From the NCBI GenBank assembly GCA_951812825.1, contig OX638324.1, positions 754,459 to 818,458 on the forward strand: a DNA stretch of 64,000 nt. The letters are read 5' to 3'. The translations under genes and the position numbers were made by a program. The DNA comes from an uncultured Dehalococcoidia bacterium (lineage in GTDB: Bacteria; Chloroflexota; Dehalococcoidia; Lucifugimonadales; GCA-2712585). Position 1 is the stretch's first letter. Every line of letters starts with the position of its first letter. Below the pieces are notes generated by a model that worked only from the letters and a program-made list of their open reading frames with translations, was not told the origin of the DNA and did no database searches. Below are positions 1 through 8,857 of this stretch, in pieces.

Positions 1-2
1 GC

Positions 3-101
3 ACCTATGATCCCGAAATCGTGTCCGAGTACAATGTCAACCAGCTCCACGTGGGGCCCATCCGATACCACGAGTGGACTGTACCGGTGTATCAGCAATA
101 G
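3..101 (+). CDS. C-terminal end of a peptide ABC transporter substrate-binding protein (partial)
   Basis: Only the last 32 codons and the TAG stop lie in the window; the gene begins upstream of base 1. The translated tail (DPEIVSEYNVNQLHVGPIRY, then HEWTVPVYQQ) aligns residue by residue with the tail of the complete family 5 substrate-binding lipoprotein encoded on the minus strand at 806-2692 (DPKVVAEYQANHLHYGPVRH, then HEYTKAVYK). This is the basis of the call. The two genes converge and are paralogues. The protein would bind oligopeptides or similar solutes outside the membrane. A 15-bp perfect hairpin follows 23 bases after the stop. Confidence 0.8.
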   Translation, partial: TYDPEIVSEYNVNQLHVGPIRYHEWTVPVYQQ

Positions 102-124
102 ACCTCTAAAATCCAAGGTATCAA

Positions 125-160
125 AAGGAAGGCCTGGGATTTCAGTCCCAGGCCTTCCTT
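125..160 (+). terminator. Hairpin terminator after the partial binding-protein gene
   Basis: A perfect 15-bp stem (125-139 pairing with 146-160) encloses a 6-base loop and lies 23 bases after the stop codon at 99-101. There is no clear T tract after it, so it may act as a bidirectional or mRNA 3'-end structure instead of a canonical intrinsic terminator. Confidence 0.6.
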
Positions 161-351
161 CATGTCAAGGGGCAGTCCTTAATCTGGGAGATAAACGGCT
201 GTTCCTTCGCTTTAGACAGGGGAAATTCCAAGTTTCAGGCCATCAACCCACAGGACGGCTCCCCCCAACGCGGCGTAAGCTACATCCCCCAACGTCCGGG
301 CGGTGAACGTCAAGCGGTCAAACGTCTCCCTCCTCCCGCCTACCTCGCCAT

Positions 352-636
352 CTACACCAACTCCAGCGCACCGAAGTAAGGCCCCGGCCCCTTGATCAGC
401 TCATCACTTTTTGTTGTGTCCTCGGGCACGTGGTGGTTGACGGCTTCTTTCCTCTCTGTGCCCGTGAGCCACGGCAGCAACCCCTCCTCTCTGTATGCTG
501 CCAGTAGTCGCCACCAATGGCCCTCCCTCACTCCCATCAACCCAGATGCCTCAGTCACCGTCACCTTGCCCTCCATCACTCCGTTCAACATCTGTATCCT
601 TGACTGTTCCTTGGTTGTCAACGCCAGTCCTTTCAT
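352..636 (-). pseudogene. Fragment of an ISNCY-type transposase, N-terminal helix-turn-helix domain
   Basis: The 94-residue reading frame starts with a helix-turn-helix segment (LTTKEQSRIQMLNGVMEGKV, then a WRLLAAYREEG motif), as at the N terminus of ISNCY-type transposases. The expected continuation (a basic linker with a VPE motif, then the DDE catalytic core of several hundred residues) decays after about residue 70 and stops. No catalytic core is recognisable in the flanking 250 bases. I read it as a dead remnant between the two paralogous binding-protein genes. Family assignment is from memory of the N-terminal pattern only. Confidence 0.5.
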
Positions 637-749
637 AGACTGAAATTGTCATTGAACATCTACATAGATTCAAATGGTACTTATATACTTGACACAAGGT
701 AAGGAATCAGCTGCTATGACGATTTAATCGGGCCAGAGCGACAACGAGA

Positions 750-780
750 AGCGGGTCCCCAAAATCATTGGGGACCCGCT
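750..780 (-). terminator. Hairpin terminator of the binding-protein gene
   Basis: An 11-bp perfect stem (750-760 with 770-780) and a 9-base loop lie 25 bases downstream of the stop of the minus-strand gene ending at 806. The T tract on the minus strand is weak. Confidence 0.6.
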
Positions 781-805
781 CAAAGCGCCTGTTCCGATTA
801 TGGAG

Positions 806-2692
806 CTACTTGTACACGGCCTTGGTGTATTCGTGGTGACGGACCGGCCCGTAGTGGAGGTGGTTGGCTTGATATTCAGCCACCACTTTGGGGTCGATAA
901 GAACTTGAGGGAAGATGTAGAAGAGGGGGACGACCAAGTAGTTATTGTATACCCAATCGGCCATTTCCCGGGTCCTCTCGAGGAGGTCGGGAGGAGCGAC
1001 GGCCTCCTTCATGTAGATGTATATATCGTCCAACTCCTCAATTTCCCACTGTGAAGAGCCGCAGCCGCCGGCAACGTTACTCATTGGGAAGCAGGCGGCG
1101 ATGGCAAAGTGTCCCATGGAGTAACGCACAACCCAGACTCCCTGCAAGTCCCTGTCTCGAACGCGGCCGAGGATATTTCCAAAGTCCTGGTCCTTGATTT
1201 GGGGATCAAGGCCGATGGCCTTCCAATCTGCCGCAAGAACTTCGGCAATTTCAGGAGCCTCCGGTGTGCCGGACATTTTCGCCACGTGGAGATCAAACGT
1301 AAAGCCGTCGGGATAGCCGGCCTCGGCTAATAGCTGCCTGGCTTCATCGGGAGAGTAGGGATAGGGCTGCCAATCGTCCTTGAACTCGGGCATGTAAGGA
1401 GCGATGGCCCACATCCCCTCTGGAATGACGCCCCCTTGTGCGTAATAGGCCTGCTGAATCGCGTCTCGGTTCACTGCGAGGTTGAGAGCTTTCCGGACCT
1501 TCAGGTCACGGAGTGGGTCATCGGCGCTAAAGCCCGGGGCCAGGGGTTCAATTTCGCCGGCTCTGGGACCTATGCGCACTTCCTTGGGTTCGTCATAGTA
1601 CAGGCCTAGGAAGGCAAACATGTGAAAACCGGGAAGGGTGCTGGTTGCGACGGCATAGCCTCGTTCTATGGCTTGGGGATGGAGGGTCCTGGGGGCGGCG
1701 GCAATATGGACATCTCCATTAAGGAGCATGGCCAGCCGGGTAGCTTCTTCCGGCACGTAGTGGATTTGGAGTTCGTGGAACTCTGGGACCTTTCTCCAGT
1801 GATCCTCTACACGCTCCTGGAGAATGTATTCATTGATGACGAGCTCGAGAAACTGGAATGGGCCAGTGCCTACCGGGTGTTCTAGGTAGCCTTCCTCACC
1901 CACCGCGTCCCAGTAGTCTTTGCTGATGATGGCGGCAGTCCATTGCTCGCTGACGTGGCGCACCAGCAGCGGCTCCGGCCGGTCCAGGTTCCAGGTAAAC
2001 TTGTAGTCGTCAGGGGTATCAAAGTTCTTGTCTTCAATGCCGAGAACACTGAAAAGGGCGGGGCTGGAGATGGAAGTCTCTCCTCCCATGGTTTGGATGG
2101 TCAGCACTGCATCTTTGGCGGTGAACTCCGTTCCCTCCCAGTCGTCGGTTGTATGGAAGTAGACGCCCTCTCTGAGATCAAAGGCCCAACCCTTACCATC
2201 CTCAGAAACGGTCCAGTCGGTGGCCAGCTGCTCATTGGTCCAGTTGTCGGTAAACCTATCTTGATAGACCAAATGCTCATACATGCTCTTCAATGGGCCG
2301 GTAGAGCTCTGGAAAGTCTTCCACATGACCGTTACCTGGTGGCCGGGTGGAACCGTGGCGATCTTAAGCCTAGGGGAAACAAGTTCCCGCTCAGGCATGG
2401 CCGTTGGCGTTTCTCTTGGAGTGGGTTGTGGCGTGGCCGTAGGAGTTGGCCTCGGCGTACTTGGCGCGGCCCTCGTCGCTGTGGGCGTGGCCGTGGGAGC
2501 TGCCCTTGTGGCAGTGGGCGTTGTCACCGGCGCGGGAGTTGGCGTAGGGACCGGCGTTGCCACCGGTTGGGGCCTTTCAGTAGGCTCGGGAGTAGAGTCG
2601 TCGCCGCATGCTGAAATAACGATTGTGAGAGTAAGGGCGACTGTAAGTAGCACGTACGCTAAACGGGCTTTTGTGATCAGAAAATCAGTCAT
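806..2692 (-). CDS. Peptide/nickel-type ABC transporter substrate-binding lipoprotein (family 5)
   Basis: This 628-residue protein should be the extracytoplasmic solute receptor of a dipeptide/oligopeptide ABC importer. Residues 11-28 are a hydrophobic signal, followed by a lipobox (VISAC, Cys29). A Pro/Thr-rich linker of about 75 residues (35-105) then tethers the domain away from the membrane. The rest follows the family 5 solute-binding pattern, with a LNLAVNRDAI segment and the sequence SPDEARQLLAEAGYPDG typical of the C-terminal lobe. The start ATG has a GGAGG eight bases upstream. No transporter genes adjoin it directly; a permease gene of the same system type lies 3.8 kb away beyond an IS21 remnant, in the opposite orientation. 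The substrate cannot be told from sequence. Confidence 0.9.
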   Translation of the reverse strand: MTDFLITKARLAYVLLTVALTLTIVISACGDDSTPEPTERPQPVATPVPTPTPAPVTTPTATRAAPTATPTATRAAPSTPRPTPTATPQPTPRETPTAMPERELVSPRLKIATVPPGHQVTVMWKTFQSSTGPLKSMYEHLVYQDRFTDNWTNEQLATDWTVSEDGKGWAFDLREGVYFHTTDDWEGTEFTAKDAVLTIQTMGGETSISSPALFSVLGIEDKNFDTPDDYKFTWNLDRPEPLLVRHVSEQWTAAIISKDYWDAVGEEGYLEHPVGTGPFQFLELVINEYILQERVEDHWRKVPEFHELQIHYVPEEATRLAMLLNGDVHIAAAPRTLHPQAIERGYAVATSTLPGFHMFAFLGLYYDEPKEVRIGPRAGEIEPLAPGFSADDPLRDLKVRKALNLAVNRDAIQQAYYAQGGVIPEGMWAIAPYMPEFKDDWQPYPYSPDEARQLLAEAGYPDGFTFDLHVAKMSGTPEAPEIAEVLAADWKAIGLDPQIKDQDFGNILGRVRDRDLQGVWVVRYSMGHFAIAACFPMSNVAGGCGSSQWEIEELDDIYIYMKEAVAPPDLLERTREMADWVYNNYLVVPLFYIFPQVLIDPKVVAEYQANHLHYGPVRHHEYTKAVYK

Positions 2693-2909
2693 TTGACTGC
2701 CTCCATACGGGTATTTGTCCTGGAATCCGGCAAACCAACTCTGAAGAGAGCAATTGTCCTCTGATGAGCCCTGCCTGCCGATCCATGTATCTCAGGCTGA
2801 TAGTTGACAACGATTCCACTCATTTGTCAAGTGGTTTCGTCATCTTTAGATAGTGTATAGATTCACAATAGATGAATAACGTTGTTTATTGCTTAATAAA
2901 CGACGAATA

Positions 2910-3752
2910 CTAAATTTGGTTACACCGACTGGCTTGCGCGTAAGAACTTATGATTGGCGTCAAGTATTCTTGCCGGTCTGACTTCTCCTTTATCTGGAGG
3001 TTCCGGTCCGGATTGGTTCTATAGCTGGGCACATCGAACTCGAGGATCACGGAGTGGTGTACGATCCTGTCGATAGCCGCCGCGGTGGCCATAGGATTGG
3101 CGAACACCTTCTCCCACTGGCTGAACACGAGGTTCGACGTAATCCCCAACGATCTTCGTTCGTAGCGCTCTGCAATTAGAGTGAAGAGCACCTCGGACTC
3201 CTCGGCTCCCTGAGGCAGATAGCCCAGGTCGTCGATGATGAGCAGGTCAAAGTTATCCATCTTTCTCAGAATCCGTGGCAACTCCAGGTCCCGCTTGGCT
3301 GCGAGCATGTCCTGTACCAGGCGGTAGGCCGGGACAAAGAGCACAGAGCGCCCCGACTCCACCAACCGGTGTCCTATGGCTCCCATGGCGTGGGTCTTGC
3401 CCGTGCCGGGCATTCCGAAGGCGAGCACGTTGACACCCCGGTCCGCGAAGTCACCCTCACCGAGTCTCTCTAGCTGCTGTCTGAGCATGACCGGGATCCT
3501 GTCGTGCTCGAAGGTGTCCCAGGTCTTACCCGCCGGCAGCTTCGACGCCCTCTTCAGACGGTTCACCCGTCGTATCCGTCTGTCCTCCGCCTCCTGCTCC
3601 ATCACCTCCAGCAGGGTCGAGAGGGCGTCCGCGTGTCCGGCCTCGCTGAACCTTTCGACGGTTTCGGCCGCCAGCGTGGGAAGCTTGAACTGGCTGCACA
3701 GCTCCTTGATCCGTTCCGCCACTGCACTGGGCAAGTGAGTGTTCACCATCAT
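2910..3752 (-). CDS. istB: IstB-like ATP-binding protein of an IS21-family element
   Basis: IstB is the AAA+ helper ATPase of IS21 elements and directs the IstA transposase to target DNA. The 280-residue frame is open throughout and carries a Walker A motif (GMPGTGKTH, about residue 115) and a Walker B motif (LLIIDDLGYLPQ, about residue 172), plus the ITSNLVFSQWEKVF segment typical of IstB. Its start overlaps the istA stop by four bases (ATGA), implying translational coupling. It is slightly longer than usual because the frame runs through the left inverted repeat. With its partner istA broken, it should be unable to mobilise this copy unless an intact IstA exists elsewhere. Confidence 0.9.
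   Translation of the reverse strand: MMVNTHLPSAVAERIKELCSQFKLPTLAAETVERFSEAGHADALSTLLEVMEQEAEDRRIRRVNRLKRASKLPAGKTWDTFEHDRIPVMLRQQLERLGEGDFADRGVNVLAFGMPGTGKTHAMGAIGHRLVESGRSVLFVPAYRLVQDMLAAKRDLELPRILRKMDNFDLLIIDDLGYLPQGAEESEVLFTLIAERYERRSLGITSNLVFSQWEKVFANPMATAAAIDRIVHHSVILEFDVPSYRTNPDRNLQIKEKSDRQEYLTPIISSYAQASRCNQI
2957..2977 (+). repeat. Terminal inverted repeat of the IS21-like element, left copy
   Basis: These 21 bases match the inverted 21 bases at 5275-5295 at 18 positions, both reading inward. The left copy lies inside the 3' end of the istB frame, so the last codons of that frame are probably element end sequence. The true outer tips were not resolved. Confidence 0.55.
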
Positions 3753-5236
3753 CGTGCACCTCCCACCAGCAGCCGGTCGTACACACCGAGATCTACTTTT
3801 CCCGGCAGCTTCAGCTCCGGTACCGAGGGCGGTGCAGGCGCCACCAGCTCGCGCACCATGGCGTAGTCGAACCTCAGCCCCGACTCAAGCAGTCTCCCAA
3901 GAGTCCTGTCCACCTCAATCTCCATGGTTGTCGCGGCCAGATGCAGTATTCGAACGAACTCCACATCGGCACGTTCGCCCCTCCATTCACGCAGCGCGTC
4001 ATAGGCCAGCCGGAAGGTGTGTGGGGGAACCATCTGCTTCCTGAAGCGGTAGCGGGCGAAGGCGCCGGGCTTGCGCACCAGCGATCCGATGATGTGACGG
4101 TAGTCGATCTGCGCCTCCCTCGTGCCATGCAACCGCTCCATGCTCTCCACGAGGTGGTCCTTGAAGTACACCTCTATCCGGTCTGAATACAGCCGGACGT
4201 CAACTACCACACCGATGAGTCTCGAGGGCACCGAGTATGTCCGGTTCGCCACCCTGATCGTGCTCCACTTGCGCACCCTCAGGCGGTAGTTGACGTACTC
4301 TGGTACTGGCGCCGGCGGAAGCGGCCTCAGATGGCGACGCTCTGTCTCCAGCTTCGGTGTCACCAGCCGGTTGCACCGGTCTACGACTCCACTCACGAAC
4401 TTCCTGTACTCGTCCTCAGACTCGAAGTCGCGGCTTCCCCTGAGGATGAGCGCCTGGGCTATGGCGTTCTTCAGACGTCGATGGCCCTGTTCCACCACTC
4501 CGTTCTCGTGGGAAGAGCGCCGGTTGGTTCTGGTGTGCTCCACTCCATAGTGGGCAAGGATCGCCTCGTAGTTTGCGTCCATGGCTCGGCCCGGCTGTTC
4601 TTCAGTTCGTGGGTTGCAGCTGACAGGTTGTCCGTACGCACCATCCTGGGAACTCCTCCAAGTTCCCACAACGCTCCCTGCAGTCCTTTCACCAACGCCG
4701 AAAACGTCTCTCCGAAGCACACCTCCGCGTAGCGCCACCCCGAGTGACTCAGCACCAGGTGGAACAGGAGGTGCCTGAATGGCTCTCCACTTATGGTCAC
4801 TCTCAACTACCCACAGTGGGTGAAGTCCACCTGCGCCTCACGACCCGGTGGATGGTCCTGTTGGAAGCAACACCTCCCGGTCCGGCCCGTGAAGGGCTCT
4901 GCAATCGCGGAGCCGACGCTGCAATGTCCTCAGATGGGACCTGCTGAACCTGCCCGGATGCCTCTCTTCCAACCACTCCAGGGTGGTTGTCGCACTGAGT
5001 TCACCGTCAGGGTCCGACTGAAGTAGGGGCCCCACCTCACCCTGCCATACACCCTCGAACGGGTTCGGCCTGTTTCTCCACCTCTCTCTGCTCTTCTTCT
5101 TTTCCGACGGCAGCTCTCCTCGCTGCCACTTCCTTGCTGATCTCTCGCTCATGGCGGCCATCGCCGCCGCTGCCTGCTGTGTCTTGCCTTCCATCAACTT
5201 CTGCCTCAGTAATACTACCTGTTGATCTGTGACCAA
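3749..5236 (-). pseudogene. istA: Degenerate IstA transposase of the IS21-like element
   Basis: Three reading frames together give a full IS21 transposase. The N-terminal part (up to 5236) best starts at a TTG, with AAGGAGG six bases upstream. The middle part carries VDFTHCG and VRTDNLSAATHEL, and the C-terminal part ENGVVEQGHRRLKNAI. The DDE residues (Asp of VDFTH, Asp of RTDN, Glu of NGVVEQ) can all be seen, but in different frames. At least two frameshifts (near 4870 and near 4610) and one in-frame TAG at 4807-4809 right after VDFTHCG break it. The product is inactive as read. The frame change after RTDN is too far 3' to be the usual programmed frameshift of other IS families. Confidence 0.85.
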
Positions 5237-5274
5237 TCCGGCACCTCCTTGGTACCAGATCATCCCATCTTTCA

Positions 5275-5295
5275 ACCGGCAAGAATGATTGTCGC
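5275..5295 (-). repeat. Terminal inverted repeat of the IS21-like element, right copy
   Basis: This is the inverted partner of 2957-2977 (18 of 21 bases identical) and lies just upstream of the istA translation start. Together they delimit an element of at least 2.34 kb. Confidence 0.55.
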
Positions 5296-5598
5296 TGTTC
5301 AAACTTAGTTAGAACAGGCAATGCTTGGCATCACCAGAAACCCGGAATCTGGCATTTGGCGGAGTGGATAAACGGAGGTGATAATTCTCGGATCTAGTTC
5401 CATTGGAAGCCTGGCAAGGTCCACTTTTTGCCCCATGGGACAAATAATGTTGCCTCCATCATGGTCTGCTCTCCGAAATTTGGTCCAACTGAGATGTCTG
5501 CTCTGGCGGAGGAGGAGACAATGAAGCAAGGAGAATCATCCCATGAAAGGGTTCCGCATATGCGTTATCGCAGATAGCCTTTGCCTTGAGGCATAGGC

Positions 5599-5712
5599 AT
5601 GGAAGCGGCAACGGTTAGGCAATCGAAAGTGTTGGGTGAGAACCGGAATCTTATGTATCTGGCTACGGATTTCAATGTGGACAAGCGGATGCTGTAAGAG
5701 GTGCTGAGGCAA
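5599..5712 (+). pseudogene. Fragment of an IS3-family OrfA (coiled-coil end)
   Basis: The frame from the ATG at 5599 reads EAATVRQSKVLGENRNLMYL, then ATDFNVDKRML, a TAG, then EVLR. This follows the leucine-zipper end of IS3-family OrfA proteins, in which an LEEENRRLKRLLADLSLD-type heptad pattern precedes a K-x-L-x-E-V/A-L motif. Nothing recognisable remains on either side and one stop interrupts it. The match is short, so confidence is limited. Confidence 0.4.
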
Positions 5713-5971
5713 TGCCCTGGGGCCTGCTCAGATACGCGACAACGCCCACGATCTACCGGGACGTAATTGAAAGCACTGCAAGGGTATGATCATGGACATC
5801 TTCCGGGTTGTGCGCCAATTATTCTCATCTATTCCAGTGTTCTTGTCGGATTTCTCGAATATCGCATTGTCCAATATCGCATTGTCCAATAATGTAAGGA
5901 TTGGGTCCATTTGAGCAACGTTAGCTTCAGGCATTTATCTTGAAGGATTGAATAGCTACAAATTACAGAGA

Positions 5972-6015
5972 GACCTCCAACCAGAAAGTTCGCAATACAG
6001 TACACCTCGGCCCAC
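5972..6015 (+). repeat. Recombinase-end direct repeat, copy 1
   Basis: This copy shares the core AAAGTTCGCAATAC, then a GCCCAC block, with copies at 22933-22988 and 24793-24848 in the same orientation. It stands alone, with no recombinase gene beside it. Confidence 0.7.
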
Positions 6016-6291
6016 TTTCTCCCCCCACAACCTCCCCGTGGACTCGTACCCTCCTTTCCGTAATCAAGAGCCACACTAGATTCTCTTTCCTGCTGACTTC
6101 ACCAAGTAAGAACGAGATGAATCACAAGGGATCTGTAGATTTACAGAAGAAGTCCGATTTCTTCATTTTGAAGAGTCTCTGGAGATTCCCCGAATTCCGG
6201 TCGGACAAATCCAACAACCCCATAGGCCAATCATCGACTCTCCCTCAATGTGGCCAATCCTCGCAAAACACTCTCCGCTAGCAGCTGAGGA

Positions 6292-6435
6292 CTATCCCCG
6301 GAGACTATAAGCGTATACCGTTGCTGCAGCCAGGAACAAGATTGATCCACCCACTATGAGTTCAAGTAACCAGGAAGGTGGTGGCCGGGGATATTTGGGG
6401 GGATTTCTGTCAGGCTTAGAGTGGCGTAGCGTGTG
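6292..6435 (-). other. Short frame for a single-helix membrane protein, start codon missing
   Basis: The minus-strand frame reads a Pro-rich segment (KPDRNPPKYPRPPPSWLLE), then a hydrophobic helix (LIVGGSILFLAAATVYAYSL), then RG and a TAG. This looks like a small, genuine membrane protein of about 48 residues. No ATG, GTG or TTG follows the upstream TAG at 6436-6438, so it is either a broken gene or uses an unusual start. I do not recognise a family. Confidence 0.4.
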
Positions 6436-6539
6436 CTAAATCGTTTAGTGTTGTCCTTTAACTTGGTTGTTGTAATCCTCTACAACTGCTTGGATCTCCA
6501 CATCCGCTACAACTTTGAAGCCTCGGAGAATTGAATTCG

Positions 6540-8075
6540 ATGGCAAGTTCAATACACAAGACAAAGCCTTGGCACTCTCAGTCCAAGCTGGCCGCGGCCT
6601 TTAGCGTCCTCTGGCGACTTAAATTAGTTCCCGTGTTCATTGTTGTCTTCGTATTGATCCTTTCTGCAATCTTCGCAAACTTCTGGAGTAACTGGCGGGG
6701 GCTCGATCCTGAGGTAGGAACCCTGCAAGACCGCCTGGTTCCGCCCGCCTGGGTCAAAGCGACGGTACAGTCTCTCAAGGGTGGAGTTGACTTAAACGAC
6801 ATAGAAGTCTTCAAGAATGACGAATTAGTCGAAGGGGCCACGTTAGCTCACCAGGGTACGCCGTTTGCAGACGGTGAGCCGATTGTGGGCATAGTCGAAT
6901 ATCGCAGCGGCGGCGATATCATCACCATTGGCCGCTCACTGGTCTATCCAGGCGCACTGGAAGAGGGAGTCACTTCCAAACTTGCCGGGTTGGTAGTGGT
7001 CGAGAATCCTGTTTCCTTTGATAACGGAGGCTTGTACGTCGACGGTGAAGAAGTTCCAGCCGGTGTGGCCTTCATGGGCACCGATAACGGCGGTGAAGTA
7101 ACCTTCACTCCCCTCGGCGCAAACTTACAGGGACGTCAAGCCAGAGACGCTCTGGAAGTTAGGGACACCGAAGGGAACCTCGTGGCGCCTGTCGTCGGCA
7201 TTGCCATCATGGAGAACATCCACGTAGACGGTACGGATGACGAGATTCTCGCACTGCCCAACCACGTCCGCCAGTTGACTCCGGGCGGGTCAACCAAGTA
7301 CTGGCTCGGTACAGACAAACTCGGCCGAGGCATTCTAACCCGCCTGATTCATGGAGCGCGTACTTCCCTCTTAGTTGCCCTCATAGTGGTCCTCTTGGCA
7401 GGAGTGGCGGGCACCGCTGTTGGCCTGTTGGCCGGCTATGTTGGCGGGTGGATTGACGGTTCGATAATGCGCTTGATGGACATCTATCTGCTGATTCTCG
7501 CCATTCTACTGGCTCTTATCTTTATTCAGTATTTTGGGTCCAGCTTGTGGCCGCTCTTGGGGCTCAGTTTCCGGCCGCCTGCGGAGCTGAGCTGGTGGCC
7601 GGATCTGGGTCCCAGCGTGTGGCCGCATATAGGGTTTGGCTTGCCGAAGGTGGCAATGGGTATCGCCCTGGTGTTTTGGCCTCTGTACGCTCGCCAGGTT
7701 CGTGGAGTACTCCTCAGCATCAGGAACCGGGACTTCGCGCGAGGAATTCGGGCTACCGACGCTTCCCAACCAGGAATTACCTTCATGCAAATCTTCTCCA
7801 AGCTGCTTTCCGCCTTTGTAATCGTAGCTGCACTCCAGTTGGGCACCATCATTCTCCTTGAAGCATTCCTCAGCTACCTTGGCAGGGGCATCCCCAGTCC
7901 CATCCCCGATTGGGGCGTTATGATGGCCGGTGGACGTGAACTCATCGTGGCAAATTGGTGGATCTCTACCTTCCCGGCCCTGACAATCCTGGTCGCTTCC
8001 CTCTCCCTATTCTCGTTCGGTCAATGGACCCGTAACAAGTTGGCTTCAAAGGTCAAGGTGGGTGGCATCAGTTGA
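6540..8075 (+). CDS. Oligopeptide/dipeptide ABC transporter permease, DppC/OppC type, with large insert
   Basis: A permease subunit of a peptide-type ABC importer in the cytoplasmic membrane. An N-terminal helix (about 29-49) is followed by some 190 residues of predicted extracytoplasmic sequence. The typical DppC core then starts at KYWLGTDKLGRGILTRLIHG and continues with about five more helices and an EAA-like loop (RDFARGIRATDASQPG). At about 511 residues it is far longer than the usual 280-320, owing to the first insert and to a Trp/Pro-rich stretch near residues 335-370. I chose the ATG at 6540 because GGAG lies 11 bases upstream; the in-frame TTG at 6531 would be only two bases from it. 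It has no partner permease or ATPase genes here. Confidence 0.88.
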   Translation: MASSIHKTKPWHSQSKLAAAFSVLWRLKLVPVFIVVFVLILSAIFANFWSNWRGLDPEVGTLQDRLVPPAWVKATVQSLKGGVDLNDIEVFKNDELVEGATLAHQGTPFADGEPIVGIVEYRSGGDIITIGRSLVYPGALEEGVTSKLAGLVVVENPVSFDNGGLYVDGEEVPAGVAFMGTDNGGEVTFTPLGANLQGRQARDALEVRDTEGNLVAPVVGIAIMENIHVDGTDDEILALPNHVRQLTPGGSTKYWLGTDKLGRGILTRLIHGARTSLLVALIVVLLAGVAGTAVGLLAGYVGGWIDGSIMRLMDIYLLILAILLALIFIQYFGSSLWPLLGLSFRPPAELSWWPDLGPSVWPHIGFGLPKVAMGIALVFWPLYARQVRGVLLSIRNRDFARGIRATDASQPGITFMQIFSKLLSAFVIVAALQLGTIILLEAFLSYLGRGIPSPIPDWGVMMAGGRELIVANWWISTFPALTILVASLSLFSFGQWTRNKLASKVKVGGIS

Positions 8076-8305
8076 CTTCACAGCACTCTGGCAGTATCGC
8101 CCCTGAAGCGAGCTCCGTAAAAGATGGCAGCGAGGCCAAGTTAGGAAAAACGGTGAAATGCGATGCGACAAGTTCTCTGGAATGAGTTGAATTACCAATG
8201 AAGAAGACCGGATATGTTCTCCAGTAGCCGATGTTCCGATCATTTGAAGCAACCATCGGAGCAGGTCTCCTTGCCTGTTGAGGTTCTCCCAAAAGTGAGG
8301 GAATT

Positions 8306-8857
8306 GTGATCAATCAAATGTTTGGAAGAGTCCTTGGAGTATTGCGTCTAAAATCCGATACCTACGAGGACGTAGAGAATGACCACGGCGCAATCTACCA
8401 AGCCCTATTCATCGTGGTCGTCTCTTCTGTCGCAGCCGCCGCGGGCGAACTTCTCCTGGATGGGAATGAAGACTCTCTGTGGGTTTTTGCGCAAAGCATC
8501 CCCTTGGGGATGATTGCTTGGACAATCTGGATTCTGTCCGTTCGAATGGTCGGAAACGCTATTTTCGATATTGCGGATAGCAGGGCATACTGGGGACGGC
8601 TGTTCCGCACCACTGGATTTGCCCTATCTCCAGGCGTTTTATATCTGTTTGTTTCCTTGCCCTTCATCGGCGATGTCATCTATTTCGTGGCGCCCTTATG
8701 GACCTTGCTCTGCATGATAGTTGCCGTGCGACCGGGCACAGACTACAAATCGACTATCAGGGCACTGATGGTGATTATGCTCGCACTCATTCCGATGTAC
8801 GTCCTTATCAAAATCATCGGCATAGTCATCTACCCACAATTTGTGCACTGGGCCTGA
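8306..8857 (+). CDS. Yip1-domain-like integral membrane protein
   Basis: A 183-residue membrane protein of unknown role. It has four to five hydrophobic segments (about 30-50, 62-85, 107-130, 133-150 and 155-178) after a short cytoplasmic N terminus. The length and the pattern of an acidic N-terminal DTYEDVENDHGA segment followed by helices fit the Yip1 family. The GTG at 8306 has GTGAGG five bases upstream; an ATG four codons later is the alternative. It lies 230 bases after the permease gene on the same strand and could be co-transcribed, but nothing links them in function. Confidence 0.65.
   Translation: MINQMFGRVLGVLRLKSDTYEDVENDHGAIYQALFIVVVSSVAAAAGELLLDGNEDSLWVFAQSIPLGMIAWTIWILSVRMVGNAIFDIADSRAYWGRLFRTTGFALSPGVLYLFVSLPFIGDVIYFVAPLWTLLCMIVAVRPGTDYKSTIRALMVIMLALIPMYVLIKIIGIVIYPQFVHWA

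Larger units (their letters stand above)
5303..6539. other. Gene-poor stretch of about 1.2 kb with remnants
   Basis: No intact gene is supported here. It holds an IS3 OrfA fragment (5599-5712), the first of three copies of a recombinase-associated repeat (5972-6015), and a short minus-strand frame for one membrane helix without a usual start codon (6292-6435). Other short open frames show no recognisable motif. Confidence 0.6.

Noticed and set aside
4807-4809. TAG in istA as possible recoding
   Set aside because: The gene also has two frameshifts, so decay is the simpler reading.
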